A DNA stretch of 64,000 bases from Methylohalobius crimeensis 10Ki (GCF_000421465.1 NZ_ATXB01000001.1:2263001-2327000); one strand, 5' to 3'. Shown: positions 28,498 through 38,452, counted from the first letter of the stretch. Translations and numbers: made by a program. The notes: generated by a model not told the origin, from the letters alone.

Positions 28498-28662
28498 CTA
28501 TGTGGCTCCCATGGAGAAACTACCGATTATCCCGATCAAACCGAAGGCGATCAGATAGAACGCCACGATGTAATTCAACAATCTAGGCCAAATTAAAATG
28601 GCAATCCCGGCGATCAGCGAAATCACCGAGGGCCCCAGCATGTAAAAATGGGAACCCATCAT
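28498..28662 (-). CDS. DUF3096 family small membrane protein
   Basis: 54 residues, starting MMGSHFYMLGPSVISLIAGI. The motif SLIAGIAILIWPRLLNYIVA and the following YLIAFGLIGIIGS are characteristic of the DUF3096 small hydrophobic proteins, which have two membrane segments and no known function. A strong GGAGGAGAAAACG ribosome site precedes the ATG. The second ATG at 28659 is also possible. It is easily missed because of its length. Confidence 0.85.
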   Translation of the reverse strand: MMGSHFYMLGPSVISLIAGIAILIWPRLLNYIVAFYLIAFGLIGIIGSFSMGAT

Positions 28663-28812
28663 CGTTTTCTCCTCCGTCCATCATTACGGATTTTCCGTTC
28701 AGGGGCATTTCTCAATCCACCCGGATTCTAACAGAAAAACACTTTCTTCCGCTTGTGCAAAGCCGACGCCTTTGTCACTATAAAATCACCAGCCGAGCAT
28801 TCGAGGCAAACC

Positions 28813-30006
28813 ATGCATCTCCTGGTTCTCAACTGCGGCAGCTCCTCGATCAAGTTCACGATCTTTCGTGCTTCTTCTTCGTTGTCGTGCCTGCTCCACG
28901 GTCAATTGGAAGCCATTGGAACCGAACGCGCTCGGTTGATTTTGGAGGGCCCTGGCGGACAACAACACAGTGAAAAATGCCCATCCTGCGATTATCGTCA
29001 GGGATTGGAACGCATTGCGGATGCATTTCGAGAGCATGATTTGCCACCGCCCGCCGGCATCGGTCATCGGGTGGTCCACGGCGGCGAACGATTCCAGGCG
29101 TCGGTGGTGATCGACCCGCCCGTCATGGCCGCCATCGAAGCCAACATCCCCCTCGCTCCCCTTCATAATCCGGCAAACCTGGAGGGCATTCGCCTGGCCC
29201 GGTCGTTTTGGCCCACTGCGCTGCAAATGGCGGTATTCGACACCGCCTTCCACCAATCCATGCCGCCGCAGGCCTTTCGCTATGCCGTCCCCCGCGCGTG
29301 GTACGAGGATTTCGGCATTCGTCGCTACGGCTTTCACGGCATTTCCCATGCCTACGTGGCAAAGCGCGCCGCCGAATATCTGGACGAACCGCTGGAAAAC
29401 CTCAACCTGATCACCCTGCACCTGGGCAACGGCGCCAGCGCCGCGGCCATCGCCAAGGGGCGCGGCGTGGATACGTCCATGGGCTTGACTCCCTTGGAAG
29501 GCTTGATCATGGGGACCCGCTCCGGCGATCTTGATGCCGGCGTGCTGCTGCATCTTCTCAATCACCGCCAAATGTCTGCCGAGGAACTGGACCGGGTGCT
29601 CAATCACGCCAGCGGACTGGTCGGCCTGTGCGGTCTCAGCGACATGCGCCGGATCCACACCGCCGTCGCCGCCGGGGATGAAGACGCCCGGCTGGCGCTG
29701 GATATGTTCTGTTACCGGGTGAAGAAATACCTGGGTGCCTATTTGGCCGTGCTGGGGCAAGTGGATGCCATCGTCTTCACCGGCGGGATCGGCGAACACG
29801 ACCCCGAGGTGCGTTCCCGCAGCTTAGCCGACTTGAACGGCTTCGGAATCCGACTCGACGAGAAAAAAAATCGCCGCTTGTTGACGGATGTCATGGAGAT
29901 TCAATCCGACCGTGCCACCATGAAAATTTTGGCGGTTGCCACCGACGAGGCCCGGGAGATCGCCCGCAACATGCTCGACTTGCTGCCACGCCCCTTGGAG
30001 GAATAA
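28813..30006 (+). CDS. ackA: Acetate kinase
   Basis: 397 residues from ATG 28813, where the protein begins MHLLVLNCGSSSIKFTIF. Family blocks follow in order: GHRVVHGGE (substrate Arg), YGFHGISHAYV, LHLGNGASAAAI, GLIMGTRSGDLDAG and the C-terminal VATDEAREIA. It converts acetyl phosphate and ADP to acetate and ATP. It is three bases ahead of the phosphoketolase gene, whose product supplies acetyl phosphate, so the two form one pathway from pentose or hexose phosphate to acetate. This ackA-xfp pairing is reported in methanotrophs and other bacteria. Confidence 0.96.
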   Translation: MHLLVLNCGSSSIKFTIFRASSSLSCLLHGQLEAIGTERARLILEGPGGQQHSEKCPSCDYRQGLERIADAFREHDLPPPAGIGHRVVHGGERFQASVVIDPPVMAAIEANIPLAPLHNPANLEGIRLARSFWPTALQMAVFDTAFHQSMPPQAFRYAVPRAWYEDFGIRRYGFHGISHAYVAKRAAEYLDEPLENLNLITLHLGNGASAAAIAKGRGVDTSMGLTPLEGLIMGTRSGDLDAGVLLHLLNHRQMSAEELDRVLNHASGLVGLCGLSDMRRIHTAVAAGDEDARLALDMFCYRVKKYLGAYLAVLGQVDAIVFTGGIGEHDPEVRSRSLADLNGFGIRLDEKKNRRLLTDVMEIQSDRATMKILAVATDEAREIARNMLDLLPRPLEE

Positions 30007-30009
30007 ACC

Positions 30010-32382
30010 ATGGCCGACACTTCGACCACTCCGCTGAAATCCGACGAACTGAACCGCATCATCGCCTACTGGCGCGCGGCCAACTATTTATCCGTGGGGC
30101 AGATATATCTGCTCGACAACCCCCTGCTCAAAGAGCCGCTCAAACCGGAACATGTCAAAACCCGCCTACTGGGGCACTGGGGCACTTGTCCGGGCCTGAA
30201 TTTGATTTACGTTCATATGAATCGAGCGATCCGCCAGCACGATCTCAACGCCATTTTCATCACCGGCCCCGGACATGGCGCCCCTGCCCTTCTGGCCAAC
30301 GTTTACTTGGAAGGTTCCTACAGCGAGCTTTACCCGGCGGTTACCCGGGACGCCGAGGGCATGCAAAAATTCTTCCGGCAATTTTCCTTCCCCGGCGGCG
30401 TTCCCAGCCACTGCGCGCCCGAGGTTCCCGGCTCGATCCACGAGGGCGGTGAATTGGGGTATTCTTTGTCCCATGCTTTCGGCGCCGCGTTCGACAATCC
30501 CGAGCTTTTGGTCTGCTGCGTGGTAGGCGACGGGGAGGCGGAAACCGGGCCCCTGGCCACCGCCTGGCACGGCAACAAGTTCCTCAATCCGATCACCGAC
30601 GGCGCGGTGCTGCCGATTTTGCACCTGAACAGCTACAAGATCGCCAATCCCACGATATTGGCCCGGATTCCCCGGGCGGAACTGGCCCAACTCCTGGAAG
30701 GCTACGGTTGGCAACCCTTCTTCGTGGAAGGAGACGATCCGGCCAAGGTCCACCAAGCCTTCGCCGCCACCCTGGACCGGGTTCTCGACAACCTCTTCGC
30801 CATTCAACGCCACGCCCGGACGGGCGGCCATCTCGAACGCCCCCTGTGGCCGATGATTGTCCTCCGCACGCCCAAAGGCTGGACCGGTCCCAAGGAGGTG
30901 GACGGCAAACCCGTGGAAGGCACCTGGCGTTCCCATCAAGTGCCGCTGGGGGATCTCCCCCACCACCCCGAGCGCATCGCTCAATTGGAAGCCTGGCTGA
31001 AGAACTACCGGCCGGAGGAATTGTTCGACGAGCAAGGCACGCTGCGCGAGGATCTACGCGACCTGGCCCCCCGGGGAACGCGGCGCATGGGCGCCAATCC
31101 TCACGCCAACGGCGGGCTCCTGATCAAAGATCTGCGCCTGCCCGAATTCGGGCCGTACGCCGTCGAGGTGGCTCAACCCGGGGCGATCCAAGCCGAAGCC
31201 ACCCGGGTGATGGGACGCTATCTACGCGATGTCATCAATCTCAACGCCGACCTTCGAAACTTCCGATTAATGGGCCCCGATGAAATCGCTTCCAATCGTC
31301 TCGATGCGGTCTTCGAGGCTACCGACCGGGTATGGCTGGCCGAAACCGCGCTTGTGGACGAGCATCTGGCGCCGGACGGCCGGGTGATGGAAATTTTGAG
31401 CGAACACACCTGCCAAGGCTGGCTGGAAGGCTATCTGCTCACCGGACGTCACGGTTTGTTCGCTTCCTACGAGGCCTTCATTCACATCGTCGACTCCATG
31501 TTCAATCAACATGCCAAATGGCTCGACGAGGCGCACGAGGTCCCCTGGCGGCAACCCATTTCCTCGCTCAATTATCTCCTCACCTCCCACGTTTGGCGTC
31601 AGGATCACAACGGTTTCACCCACCAGGATCCGGGGTTCATCGATTTGGTGGTGAACAAGAAATCCGATACCGTTCGGGTCTATTTCCCCCCCGACGCCAA
31701 TACCCTGCTCTATATCACCGATCTGTGTCTGCGTAGCCGCAACCACATTAACGTGATCGTGGCCGGCAAGCAGATGCAACCTCAATGGCTGGATATGGAC
31801 GCGGCGATCAAGCACTGCATCGCCGGAGTCGGGATTTGGGAATGGGCCAGCAGCGATCAGGAAGGGGAACCGGACGTGGTAATGGCTTGCACCGGCGACG
31901 TCCCCACTCTGGAAACCTTGGCGGCGGTGGACTTCATGCGCCAACACCTGCCGGACCTGAAGGTCCGGGTGATCAACGTGGTGGACCTGATGACCCTGCA
32001 ACCCCCCGAGGAACACCCCAACGGCCTGTCGCATCAGGATTTCGATACCTTGTTCACTACCGACAAGCCGATCGTCTTCGCCTATCACGGCTATCCCTGG
32101 CTGATCCACCGGCTCAGCTATCGCCGCACCAACCACAAAAATCTGCATGTGCGCGGCTACAAAGAGGAAGGCACCACCACGACGCCGTTCGACATGACGG
32201 TACTCAACGACATCGACCGTTTCCACCTGGCCATGGACGTGATCGATCGGGTCCCCAAACTGGGTCCCCAGGCCGCTCACGTCAAGCAGCTACTGCGCGA
32301 CAAGCTGATCGAGCACCGCCGCTACATCAACTTTCACGGACAAGACATGCCCGAAATTCGTAATTGGCAGTGGCCCGGTTGA
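30010..32382 (+). CDS. xfp: Phosphoketolase (xylulose-5-P/fructose-6-P)
   Basis: 790 residues, the usual length. The protein carries [53 protein letters not shown], the thiamine diphosphate-Mg motif [20 protein letters not shown] and [21 protein letters not shown], all diagnostic. It splits xylulose 5-phosphate (and possibly fructose 6-phosphate) with phosphate to acetyl phosphate and glyceraldehyde 3-phosphate or erythrose 4-phosphate. It lies between ackA and an AhpD-like gene, with a Pta-like gene further on, giving two fates for acetyl phosphate. Substrate preference cannot be read from sequence. Confidence 0.97.
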   Translation: MADTSTTPLKSDELNRIIAYWRAANYLSVGQIYLLDNPLLKEPLKPEHVKTRLLGHWGTCPGLNLIYVHMNRAIRQHDLNAIFITGPGHGAPALLANVYLEGSYSELYPAVTRDAEGMQKFFRQFSFPGGVPSHCAPEVPGSIHEGGELGYSLSHAFGAAFDNPELLVCCVVGDGEAETGPLATAWHGNKFLNPITDGAVLPILHLNSYKIANPTILARIPRAELAQLLEGYGWQPFFVEGDDPAKVHQAFAATLDRVLDNLFAIQRHARTGGHLERPLWPMIVLRTPKGWTGPKEVDGKPVEGTWRSHQVPLGDLPHHPERIAQLEAWLKNYRPEELFDEQGTLREDLRDLAPRGTRRMGANPHANGGLLIKDLRLPEFGPYAVEVAQPGAIQAEATRVMGRYLRDVINLNADLRNFRLMGPDEIASNRLDAVFEATDRVWLAETALVDEHLAPDGRVMEILSEHTCQGWLEGYLLTGRHGLFASYEAFIHIVDSMFNQHAKWLDEAHEVPWRQPISSLNYLLTSHVWRQDHNGFTHQDPGFIDLVVNKKSDTVRVYFPPDANTLLYITDLCLRSRNHINVIVAGKQMQPQWLDMDAAIKHCIAGVGIWEWASSDQEGEPDVVMACTGDVPTLETLAAVDFMRQHLPDLKVRVINVVDLMTLQPPEEHPNGLSHQDFDTLFTTDKPIVFAYHGYPWLIHRLSYRRTNHKNLHVRGYKEEGTTTTPFDMTVLNDIDRFHLAMDVIDRVPKLGPQAAHVKQLLRDKLIEHRRYINFHGQDMPEIRNWQWPG

Positions 32383-32447
32383 CACCGACCGTGGCAATAT
32401 CAGTAGCGGATGAATTTCAAATGGTCAAAATATAGGGAGGCACCCCC

Positions 32448-32810
32448 ATGGCTTCGAACCCCATGAAAGCCAAAATGGCCCAAATGCACGAGGCGTACCA
32501 ATATCTGCAAAAGCGCTATCCCACCGAAACCCGGGCCTTTTCCCATTTTTTCAAGGAGACCGAATCGGGACCGGCGTTGAGCATGCGGGAAAAGGAACTG
32601 ATCAACGTCGCCTTGGCGGTGGCGGGTCAATGCGATTGGTGCATCGGTTCCCATGTGAGAAGCGCCGTTCATGCGGGCGCGAGCCGGGACGAGATCGTCG
32701 AGGCCGGATTCATGGCGGTGATCATGCACGGGGGACCGGCGCTGATGTACTTGACCTCACTGGTCCAGGCGCTGGACTTGTATCTTCCGGAAAACGAAGA
32801 CCCTTCCTGA
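32448..32810 (+). CDS. Carboxymuconolactone decarboxylase/AhpD-like protein
   Basis: 120 residues with a CxxC-type active site and downstream His (QCDWCIGSHVRSAVHAGASR), the AhpD-like hydroperoxide-reductase signature. SMREKELINVALAVAG before it is typical of the family. A GGGAGG site lies before the ATG at 32448. Its place inside the phosphoketolase operon suggests a redox protective or unknown metabolic role; no direct link to acetyl phosphate is known. Confidence 0.85.
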   Translation: MASNPMKAKMAQMHEAYQYLQKRYPTETRAFSHFFKETESGPALSMREKELINVALAVAGQCDWCIGSHVRSAVHAGASRDEIVEAGFMAVIMHGGPALMYLTSLVQALDLYLPENEDPS

Positions 32811-32821
32811 AAGACGCACCT

Positions 32822-33763
32822 ATGGATCTCGTGACTTTAGACTCTCTGATCGAACGGGCCTCCGATTTTCCTCCCCTGCCCATGGCGGTGGTGGATGCGG
32901 GAGAAGCTTATGTCCTGGAAGGAGCGCGGGAAGCGACCGATGCGGGATTGCTCCAGCCCGTCTTGCTGGGCCGGAAACCCCGGATCGAGAAAATCGCCGC
33001 CGAAATCGGTTTTTCGCTGGCGGAAGTGACCCTCATCGACGCCGGCGGCGAGAAAGAATCCGCGTCCAAAGGCGTGGAATTGGTCGCGGAGGGACAGGTT
33101 CACGGCTTGATGAAAGGCTGGATCCACACCGACGTGCTGATGCACCCCGTCCTCAAGCACCTTCGCACCGAGCGCCGCGTCAGCCATGTGTTTTTGGCCG
33201 AGCTACCGGCCTATCCCAAGCTGTTGTACGTGACCGACGCCGCGATCAATATCGCCCCCGATTTGAAGCAAAAGGCGGCAATCGTTCAAAACGCCGTGGA
33301 TCTGGCCCGCTTGTTGGGCGTCCCGCTTCCCAAAGTGGCGGCCTTGTCGGCCTTGGAGATCGTTAAGCCGGAGATCGCCTCCACCATCGACGCCGCGTGT
33401 CTGAGCAAGATGGCCCAGCGCCGTCAAATCCATCACGCCGTCGTTGACGGCCCGCTGGCTTTCGACAACGCCATTTCCAAGGATGCGGCCCGGATCAAGC
33501 AAATCGACAGCGACGTGGCCGGTGAGGTGGACATCCTGCTGGCGCCGGACCTCAACGCCGGCAACATCCTGGCCAAGGATCTGGCCTACCTGGCCCAGGC
33601 CACCCTCGCCGGTATCGTGGTGGGCGCCAAGGTGCCCATCGTGCTGCCGTCCCGCTCCGATCCGCCCAAAGGGCGGCTGGCTTCGTGCGCCATCGCCGTA
33701 TTGATGCATCACCTGTGGGAGCAATTCCGCCGTGAAAACGAAACGCAAGGAGAACCCGGATGA
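32822..33763 (+). CDS. Phosphate acetyl/butyryltransferase family protein
   Basis: 313 residues from ATG 32822, 11 bases after the preceding stop. It matches the short Pta/Ptb family: MKGWIHTDVLMHPVLKH, LLYVTDAAINIAPDLKQKA, KVAALSALEIVKPEIASTIDA, VDGPLAFDNAIS and APDLNAGNILAKDL. It would transfer an acyl group between acyl phosphate and CoA, here most likely turning phosphoketolase-made acetyl phosphate into acetyl-CoA. The family also holds phosphate butyryltransferases and variants of uncertain activity, so specificity is an inference from the operon. Confidence 0.88.
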   Translation: MDLVTLDSLIERASDFPPLPMAVVDAGEAYVLEGAREATDAGLLQPVLLGRKPRIEKIAAEIGFSLAEVTLIDAGGEKESASKGVELVAEGQVHGLMKGWIHTDVLMHPVLKHLRTERRVSHVFLAELPAYPKLLYVTDAAINIAPDLKQKAAIVQNAVDLARLLGVPLPKVAALSALEIVKPEIASTIDAACLSKMAQRRQIHHAVVDGPLAFDNAISKDAARIKQIDSDVAGEVDILLAPDLNAGNILAKDLAYLAQATLAGIVVGAKVPIVLPSRSDPPKGRLASCAIAVLMHHLWEQFRRENETQGEPG

Positions 33764-34290
33764 ACATGATCAAGCCCATCGAACGTTTACTCCTATGGTT
33801 TCCCATCTGCCTCCTCTCCGCCTGCGCCACCCCCCCGACCGAACTGCAAGCGCCCGACGTGGAACCGTTAACGCTCTCCCAAGTCAATCAAAACCCGGAA
33901 GTTTACCGGGGACGCCGGGTACGGTGGGGCGGCACCATTCTCGCGGTGGAAAACGAGGCGGATGCCACCTGGGTGCAGGTCCTGGGCAAACCTCTGGACA
34001 GCTCCTGGCGCCCCAAAGAAGACGCCCGTCCCCTGGGACGTTTTCTGGTCAGCACCGAAGCCTTCCTGGACCCGGCCATCTACACGCAAGGCCGAGAACT
34101 CACCGTGCTCGGCACTTTGGACGGCGTCGCGGAACGCACCGTCGGCAAACGTGAAATTCAACTACCGGTGGTTCGGATCGAATCATGGCGGCTCTGGCCG
34201 AAAAGAGTCGAAATCCAAACGCCCTATTATTATCCTTATTGGTGGTATTCTCCGCCGTATTACCGTTATTGGCCGGGTTATTATTGGTAA
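33760..34290 (+). CDS. Slp family outer membrane lipoprotein
   Basis: 176 residues; ATG overlaps the previous stop by four bases. Signal peptide with lipobox LLSAC (Cys 22). The body carries the Slp pattern VNQNPEVYRGRRVRWGGTIL and GRELTVLGTLDGVAERTVG. The last 24 residues are extraordinarily aromatic (YYYPYWWYSPPYYRYWPGYY). Slp is a starvation/carbon-stress lipoprotein in E. coli with unknown biochemical role. It ends two bases before the convergent GH57 gene. Confidence 0.88.
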   Translation: MNMIKPIERLLLWFPICLLSACATPPTELQAPDVEPLTLSQVNQNPEVYRGRRVRWGGTILAVENEADATWVQVLGKPLDSSWRPKEDARPLGRFLVSTEAFLDPAIYTQGRELTVLGTLDGVAERTVGKREIQLPVVRIESWRLWPKRVEIQTPYYYPYWWYSPPYYRYWPGYYW

Positions 34291-34291
34291 C

Positions 34292-35758
34292 CTAAAATTC
34301 ATGCTCCAAAATTTCCCGGGCGCGGCGGCATAGTTCCCGCCCGTAGTCCACCCAAACGCCCTGCCCCCAGTAGCGGAAGCAGCTGGTCTCGCACACCATC
34401 AGGTGATACAAGGCCCGCCGGTAACGGTCCTCGGTGGTGGGAACGCCGGCCTCGATGACCTTTTCGTAAAACAGCGCGCTGATCTCGTCCATCGGCTGGA
34501 GCAGTTCGTCGTATCCCTTGACCCAGGAAATGTCGTTGGTCCAACTGCCGCCTTCCATGTGGAATTCATGGTCCTGCTGGCGCAATTTTTCGATCGCCTT
34601 TTCCAGCTTTTCATGCCCGTCGCCGGGTTGGACATGTTCCCATAACCGTGTTTGATGAACCGGCTGCAGCGCCGGCAGATCCTTTTCCTCAATCCCGAGG
34701 GAGAAGAGATACTCCAAATATTCGCTCACATTGACCACGGGAGTGCGGCTTCCGCTGCATTTGCGGACCACGTCCATGTATTTGGGCGGAAATTCGTTCA
34801 TCATCACCCCGCCGTTCTCACCGTCGGCGATCTGGGTCACCAGCGGCGGCACCTTTTTCCCGGCCAATTCCAGACGGCCAAGCCCTTGGGCCTCGTAGTA
34901 GGGCTGCATCTGGGCCACCAGCTTGGTATCGCTGCCCTGGGTCTTGATAACGGCGATGATTTCCGCCGTCTCGCCGTGGCTGTTGCGGCAGACCAACCGG
35001 TGGGGCAGATGCTTCTCCTGGGGTCCCCAACCGTTGTCCGGCTGCTCCACCGAGTGTTCCTGAACCAATACCCATTGAAAGCCGCAATCCTTCAGGGTTT
35101 TGACGAATTCATACGCCACATCCGGGTGATTGGGCAGCGCCATTTCGGGGGGAGAGAAACCGCGTACTCGAGCCACCGCGTCGAACCCGAATATAGCGGC
35201 GAAGTGATGCTGCCACGCCTGGACATGGAGGCGAAAATCCTGTACTGCCGTGGAAGGGGCCACGGCATGTCCCCAGGCGGTGCCGAGCCATTCGGCGGCA
35301 TGCACATGGGCCGGATCGGCGGCCAAGGGGCCGAGCGCATCGAACACGTCGTGGAGGCCCATTTTGCAAAGACCGTAAAGGAGCGTGCCGGAATAATCCA
35401 GCGCCGCCCGCGGTTGCTTGCCTTCGCCGATGAGCTGCGGAATGAACTCCCCCATTCGTTTGTAGCACCAATGAAACACCGGCGCGTTGTGATTGTCGCC
35501 GATATCCTGGTGCGCCATCATGTGCTGTAGGTTACTGATGATCTCGGCGTTGTGCAGATCGTCTCCCCCGGCGGGGATCAGCGGCTGGTGCATGTGCAGG
35601 GCAATCGCACAGGCGCTGTCGATCCGGTCGAAATCGACCCCGCTTTTCTCCAGATAAATCCGTTCACCGGCATGTTTTTTCACCGCTGCCTGGACACGGT
35701 CCTCGCTCCCGCAGACATTGGGCAAACCGTCGACGATTTCGGGCAATTGCTCGGTCAT
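34292..35758 (-). CDS. Glycoside hydrolase family 57 protein
   Basis: 488 residues with a very strong AAGGAGGTC ribosome site before ATG 35758. GH57 landmarks are AIALHMHQPLIP (first His motif), FSPPEMALPNHPD and the stretch IADGENGGVMMNEFPPKY. GH57 enzymes include alpha-amylases, 4-alpha-glucanotransferases and glycogen branching enzymes. The activity is not assignable without the full set of motifs. A second GH57 gene lies just upstream on the same strand (gap 73 bases), so both likely act on the same alpha-glucan, perhaps glycogen. No signal peptide, so cytoplasmic. Confidence 0.88.
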   Translation of the reverse strand: MTEQLPEIVDGLPNVCGSEDRVQAAVKKHAGERIYLEKSGVDFDRIDSACAIALHMHQPLIPAGGDDLHNAEIISNLQHMMAHQDIGDNHNAPVFHWCYKRMGEFIPQLIGEGKQPRAALDYSGTLLYGLCKMGLHDVFDALGPLAADPAHVHAAEWLGTAWGHAVAPSTAVQDFRLHVQAWQHHFAAIFGFDAVARVRGFSPPEMALPNHPDVAYEFVKTLKDCGFQWVLVQEHSVEQPDNGWGPQEKHLPHRLVCRNSHGETAEIIAVIKTQGSDTKLVAQMQPYYEAQGLGRLELAGKKVPPLVTQIADGENGGVMMNEFPPKYMDVVRKCSGSRTPVVNVSEYLEYLFSLGIEEKDLPALQPVHQTRLWEHVQPGDGHEKLEKAIEKLRQQDHEFHMEGGSWTNDISWVKGYDELLQPMDEISALFYEKVIEAGVPTTEDRYRRALYHLMVCETSCFRYWGQGVWVDYGRELCRRAREILEHEF

Positions 35759-35831
35759 AGAAGACCTCCTTATTGATAGCAGATATAGGTGAAGAGGATG
35801 AGGTGATGGCGAATCGGGTATTTAAGGAATC

Positions 35832-37022
35832 TCATTCATCTCCCAAGGATTCGCGGGCGGTTTCCAGCTCCGCCTCCGCCTTTTTTAGCAGTTGCTCGGC
35901 GCGCTCCATCCAGGCCTCTCCCCAATAAAAATGGCAACTGGTCTCGGCCTGGAGCAAATGGGACAAGGCCTGCGACAGCGGATACTGAATCTCCGCCTCC
36001 CCCCTGCCCAGCTCTCCGGCACGCCAACGCAGATCATGAATCTGTTTGCTCAAGTCTTCGATCGCCGCCAAGCCATCTTTTTGACGCGTCGAGCCGGTCC
36101 ATTGGGTAAATCCGTGTCCCGAATGATCGCCGGTATTCCACGCACCCGAATGGACTTTCACCTCGCCGTGCGCTCCGTAACGATCCAAATACTCCCCGAT
36201 GAAAATCGGCCGCGGCGCTTCCGCGTCGAATCGGGCCCGCATGAGCATGGGCAAGTAGAAGGCATCCCAGAAATTCGATCCTTGGGTGACATTGCGGAAC
36301 CAGCCGCCGTTCTCGCCGTCGGTACACGTGGTCACCAGCGGCGGAAAATCGCACCAGCGGGTGCGCTCGGCCACTTCCTGGCAGAACCATTCCGGTTCCA
36401 TCCCCGACTCCTGCGCATTGGACAGATCCCGGTCGCGCACCACCACGACGATTTCCGCCCCTTCGTAACGGGCGATATGGGGTCGGTAACGCAGCTGCGG
36501 CCAATCCATCGGGGTCACCGATTCCACGTGTTCGCTGTCCACCAGGACGTAGCGGTAGCCCAGTTCCGCCAAGAGAGGAATCAGTTCCATGGAGAAGCCC
36601 ATCTCCGGCGGCCAGAAGCCCGGAAACCGCTCACGCCAAAACAGATGCCGGCCGATATGAAGCCAACGCCAGAGCTGCTCCTTGCGGTCCGCTTCGGGAA
36701 TCAGCGGCAAAACCGGATGATAATAGGCGGTGCCCAGTATTTCGAACAGGGAGGTATTTTGAAAATGCCAAAGCAGCGACCCCACATCCACCGTTCCGTA
36801 CACCCGGTTCTGAAAAACCGGATCGGAAAGGCTCTCCAGCAAGGTGCCCGAGAGGGAAAGATGCACCCGCGCCACATCCTCGAATCCCCAAAGTTTTCTC
36901 GGAATGCGGTCCATGGCGAAAAGAATTTCCTTGGCCTCCCAGCGGTTGTGCTCCCATAAATCGGGCAAATTGCCCAGCGGCTGATGCAGGTTCAAAACCA
37001 AGGCGTGGTGGATGGGCATCAT
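35832..37022 (-). CDS. Second glycoside hydrolase family 57 protein
   Basis: 396 residues beginning MMPIHHALVLNLHQPLGNLP. GH57 motifs are LNLHQPLG, FWPPEMGFSMELIPLLAELG and CTDGENGGWFRNV. It is about 90 residues shorter than its neighbour and clearly paralogous in the motif regions. No signal peptide is present. The start could be either of two adjacent ATGs (37022 or 37019); no strong ribosome site is seen. Role in alpha-glucan metabolism inferred from the family. Confidence 0.88.
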   Translation of the reverse strand: MMPIHHALVLNLHQPLGNLPDLWEHNRWEAKEILFAMDRIPRKLWGFEDVARVHLSLSGTLLESLSDPVFQNRVYGTVDVGSLLWHFQNTSLFEILGTAYYHPVLPLIPEADRKEQLWRWLHIGRHLFWRERFPGFWPPEMGFSMELIPLLAELGYRYVLVDSEHVESVTPMDWPQLRYRPHIARYEGAEIVVVVRDRDLSNAQESGMEPEWFCQEVAERTRWCDFPPLVTTCTDGENGGWFRNVTQGSNFWDAFYLPMLMRARFDAEAPRPIFIGEYLDRYGAHGEVKVHSGAWNTGDHSGHGFTQWTGSTRQKDGLAAIEDLSKQIHDLRWRAGELGRGEAEIQYPLSQALSHLLQAETSCHFYWGEAWMERAEQLLKKAEAELETARESLGDE

Positions 37023-37190
37023 GGGGATGTCGATCCTCGATCAATTGTAGGTCTCTGCCGACAATCATACTCCAATTTGCTCCGCACGGCCTATCCTCAA
37101 AGGACTTGATGCGCTTAAAATTTGTCGTGGGAAGCAAAGCGCTTCGCCAGGTGCCAACATTAAGATTCTATCAACGTTGATTGGAGACCC

Positions 37191-37835
37191 ATGACAGAGG
37201 CTCACACCCACACCCCCGCCCTGCACGTAGACAACTTGGAGTGCATTCGAAGCGACCGTTTATTGTTCAGCGGTCTCAGCTTTCATTTAACCGGTGGGGA
37301 ATTGCTCCACCTGGAAGGCGCCAACGGCTGCGGCAAAACCAGCCTGCTCAGGATTCTTTGTGGTCTCAGCCCGCCGGCAGCCGGGGAAATTCTTTGGTTC
37401 GGCAAGCCGACCCGGAAGCAACGGGATCGATTCCATCAAGAGTTGGTGTATCTGGGCCATCACACCGGCGTCAAGGGAGAGTTGACGCCGCTGGAAAACC
37501 TCACATTGGCGAGCCGACTCTACCGCATCCGACCGGATATCGACTTGGAAGACGCTTTGACTCAAGTCGGTCTGGGCAAGCACATGGACGCCCCCAGCAG
37601 AACCTTGTCCGCCGGCCAGCGCCAGCGCATCGCTCTGGCCCGCCTCCTGCTGCAGAAAGCCACTTTGTGGATTTTGGACGAACCGTTCACTTCCCTCGAT
37701 GTCCACGGGGTGGATTGGGTGCAAACCCTGTTGGACGCGCATTTGCAGCAAGGTGGAATGGTGGTTTTGACCTCCCACCAACCCGTCCGAACCCGGTGCC
37801 CGGTGCGGAAATTACGCCTCGGCGGCAAATCGTGA
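37191..37835 (+). CDS. ccmA: Heme exporter ATP-binding protein CcmA
   Basis: 214 residues. Walker A GANGCGKTSLL, signature LSAGQRQRIALARLL and Walker B LWILDEPFTSLD are present. The CcmA-specific stretch YLGHHTGVKGELTPLENL fits cytochrome c maturation ABC proteins. CcmA with CcmB/C powers release of the heme chaperone CcmE. Here no ccmB follows; the next gene is marC, overlapping by four bases (GTGA). The rest of the ccm cluster must lie elsewhere, or this is a split locus. Confidence 0.88.
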   Translation: MTEAHTHTPALHVDNLECIRSDRLLFSGLSFHLTGGELLHLEGANGCGKTSLLRILCGLSPPAAGEILWFGKPTRKQRDRFHQELVYLGHHTGVKGELTPLENLTLASRLYRIRPDIDLEDALTQVGLGKHMDAPSRTLSAGQRQRIALARLLLQKATLWILDEPFTSLDVHGVDWVQTLLDAHLQQGGMVVLTSHQPVRTRCPVRKLRLGGKS

Positions 37836-38452
37836 TCAAGGAGTTTCTGAGCTTATTCGTTCCGCTCTTGATCATCATGGACCCGGCGGGTAATCTGCCG
37901 CTTTTCTTGGCCATGACCGCCGATCTCGACCGGACCCGGCAGGTGCGCGTCGCCGCAGTCGCCTGCTTCACCGCCGCCCTGATCCTGTTTTTCTTCGGCC
38001 TCACCGGGGATGCGGCACTGCGTTTGTTCGGCATCACCGTACCCGCCTTTCAGCTCGCCGGCGGGTTTATTTTTTTCATCTATGCCCTGCAAATGTTCAA
38101 CCTGATTCCGCCCCCCAACCTCAAAAGCTCGGCCGCCGAGGAAGCCGAAAGCCTGCGCAAAAACAACATCGCGCTCGTGCCCTTGGCCATCCCCCTGCTG
38201 GCGGGTCCCGGCGCCATCACTGCCGTTTTGGTCTGGCAGCAGGACCCCACCCGGCAGATCTCCCCCTGGCTGTTGGGCAGCGTGATCGCCGCCGCATGCG
38301 CCTGCGTTTTCTTGGCTTTCTACGCCGCACGCTGGATCCGCCGGGTTTTGGGGGTCGGCGGCATCGGCGTCGTCACCCGCCTGAGCGGACTGTTGCTCGC
38401 GGTCATCGCGATGCAATTCGTGATCGACGGCTTGTGCCGGGTCCTTCGTTAG
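37832..38452 (+). CDS. MarC family integral membrane protein
   Basis: 206 residues from GTG 37832, whose codon overlaps the ccmA stop. Six membrane segments; family blocks FVPLLIIMDPAGNLPLFLAMT and IALVPLAIPLLAGPGAIT are seen. MarC proteins have no established transport substrate, and their once-claimed link to multiple antibiotic resistance was withdrawn in E. coli. Coupling to ccmA is unusual and its meaning unknown. Confidence 0.9.
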   Translation: MIKEFLSLFVPLLIIMDPAGNLPLFLAMTADLDRTRQVRVAAVACFTAALILFFFGLTGDAALRLFGITVPAFQLAGGFIFFIYALQMFNLIPPPNLKSSAAEEAESLRKNNIALVPLAIPLLAGPGAITAVLVWQQDPTRQISPWLLGSVIAAACACVFLAFYAARWIRRVLGVGGIGVVTRLSGLLLAVIAMQFVIDGLCRVLR

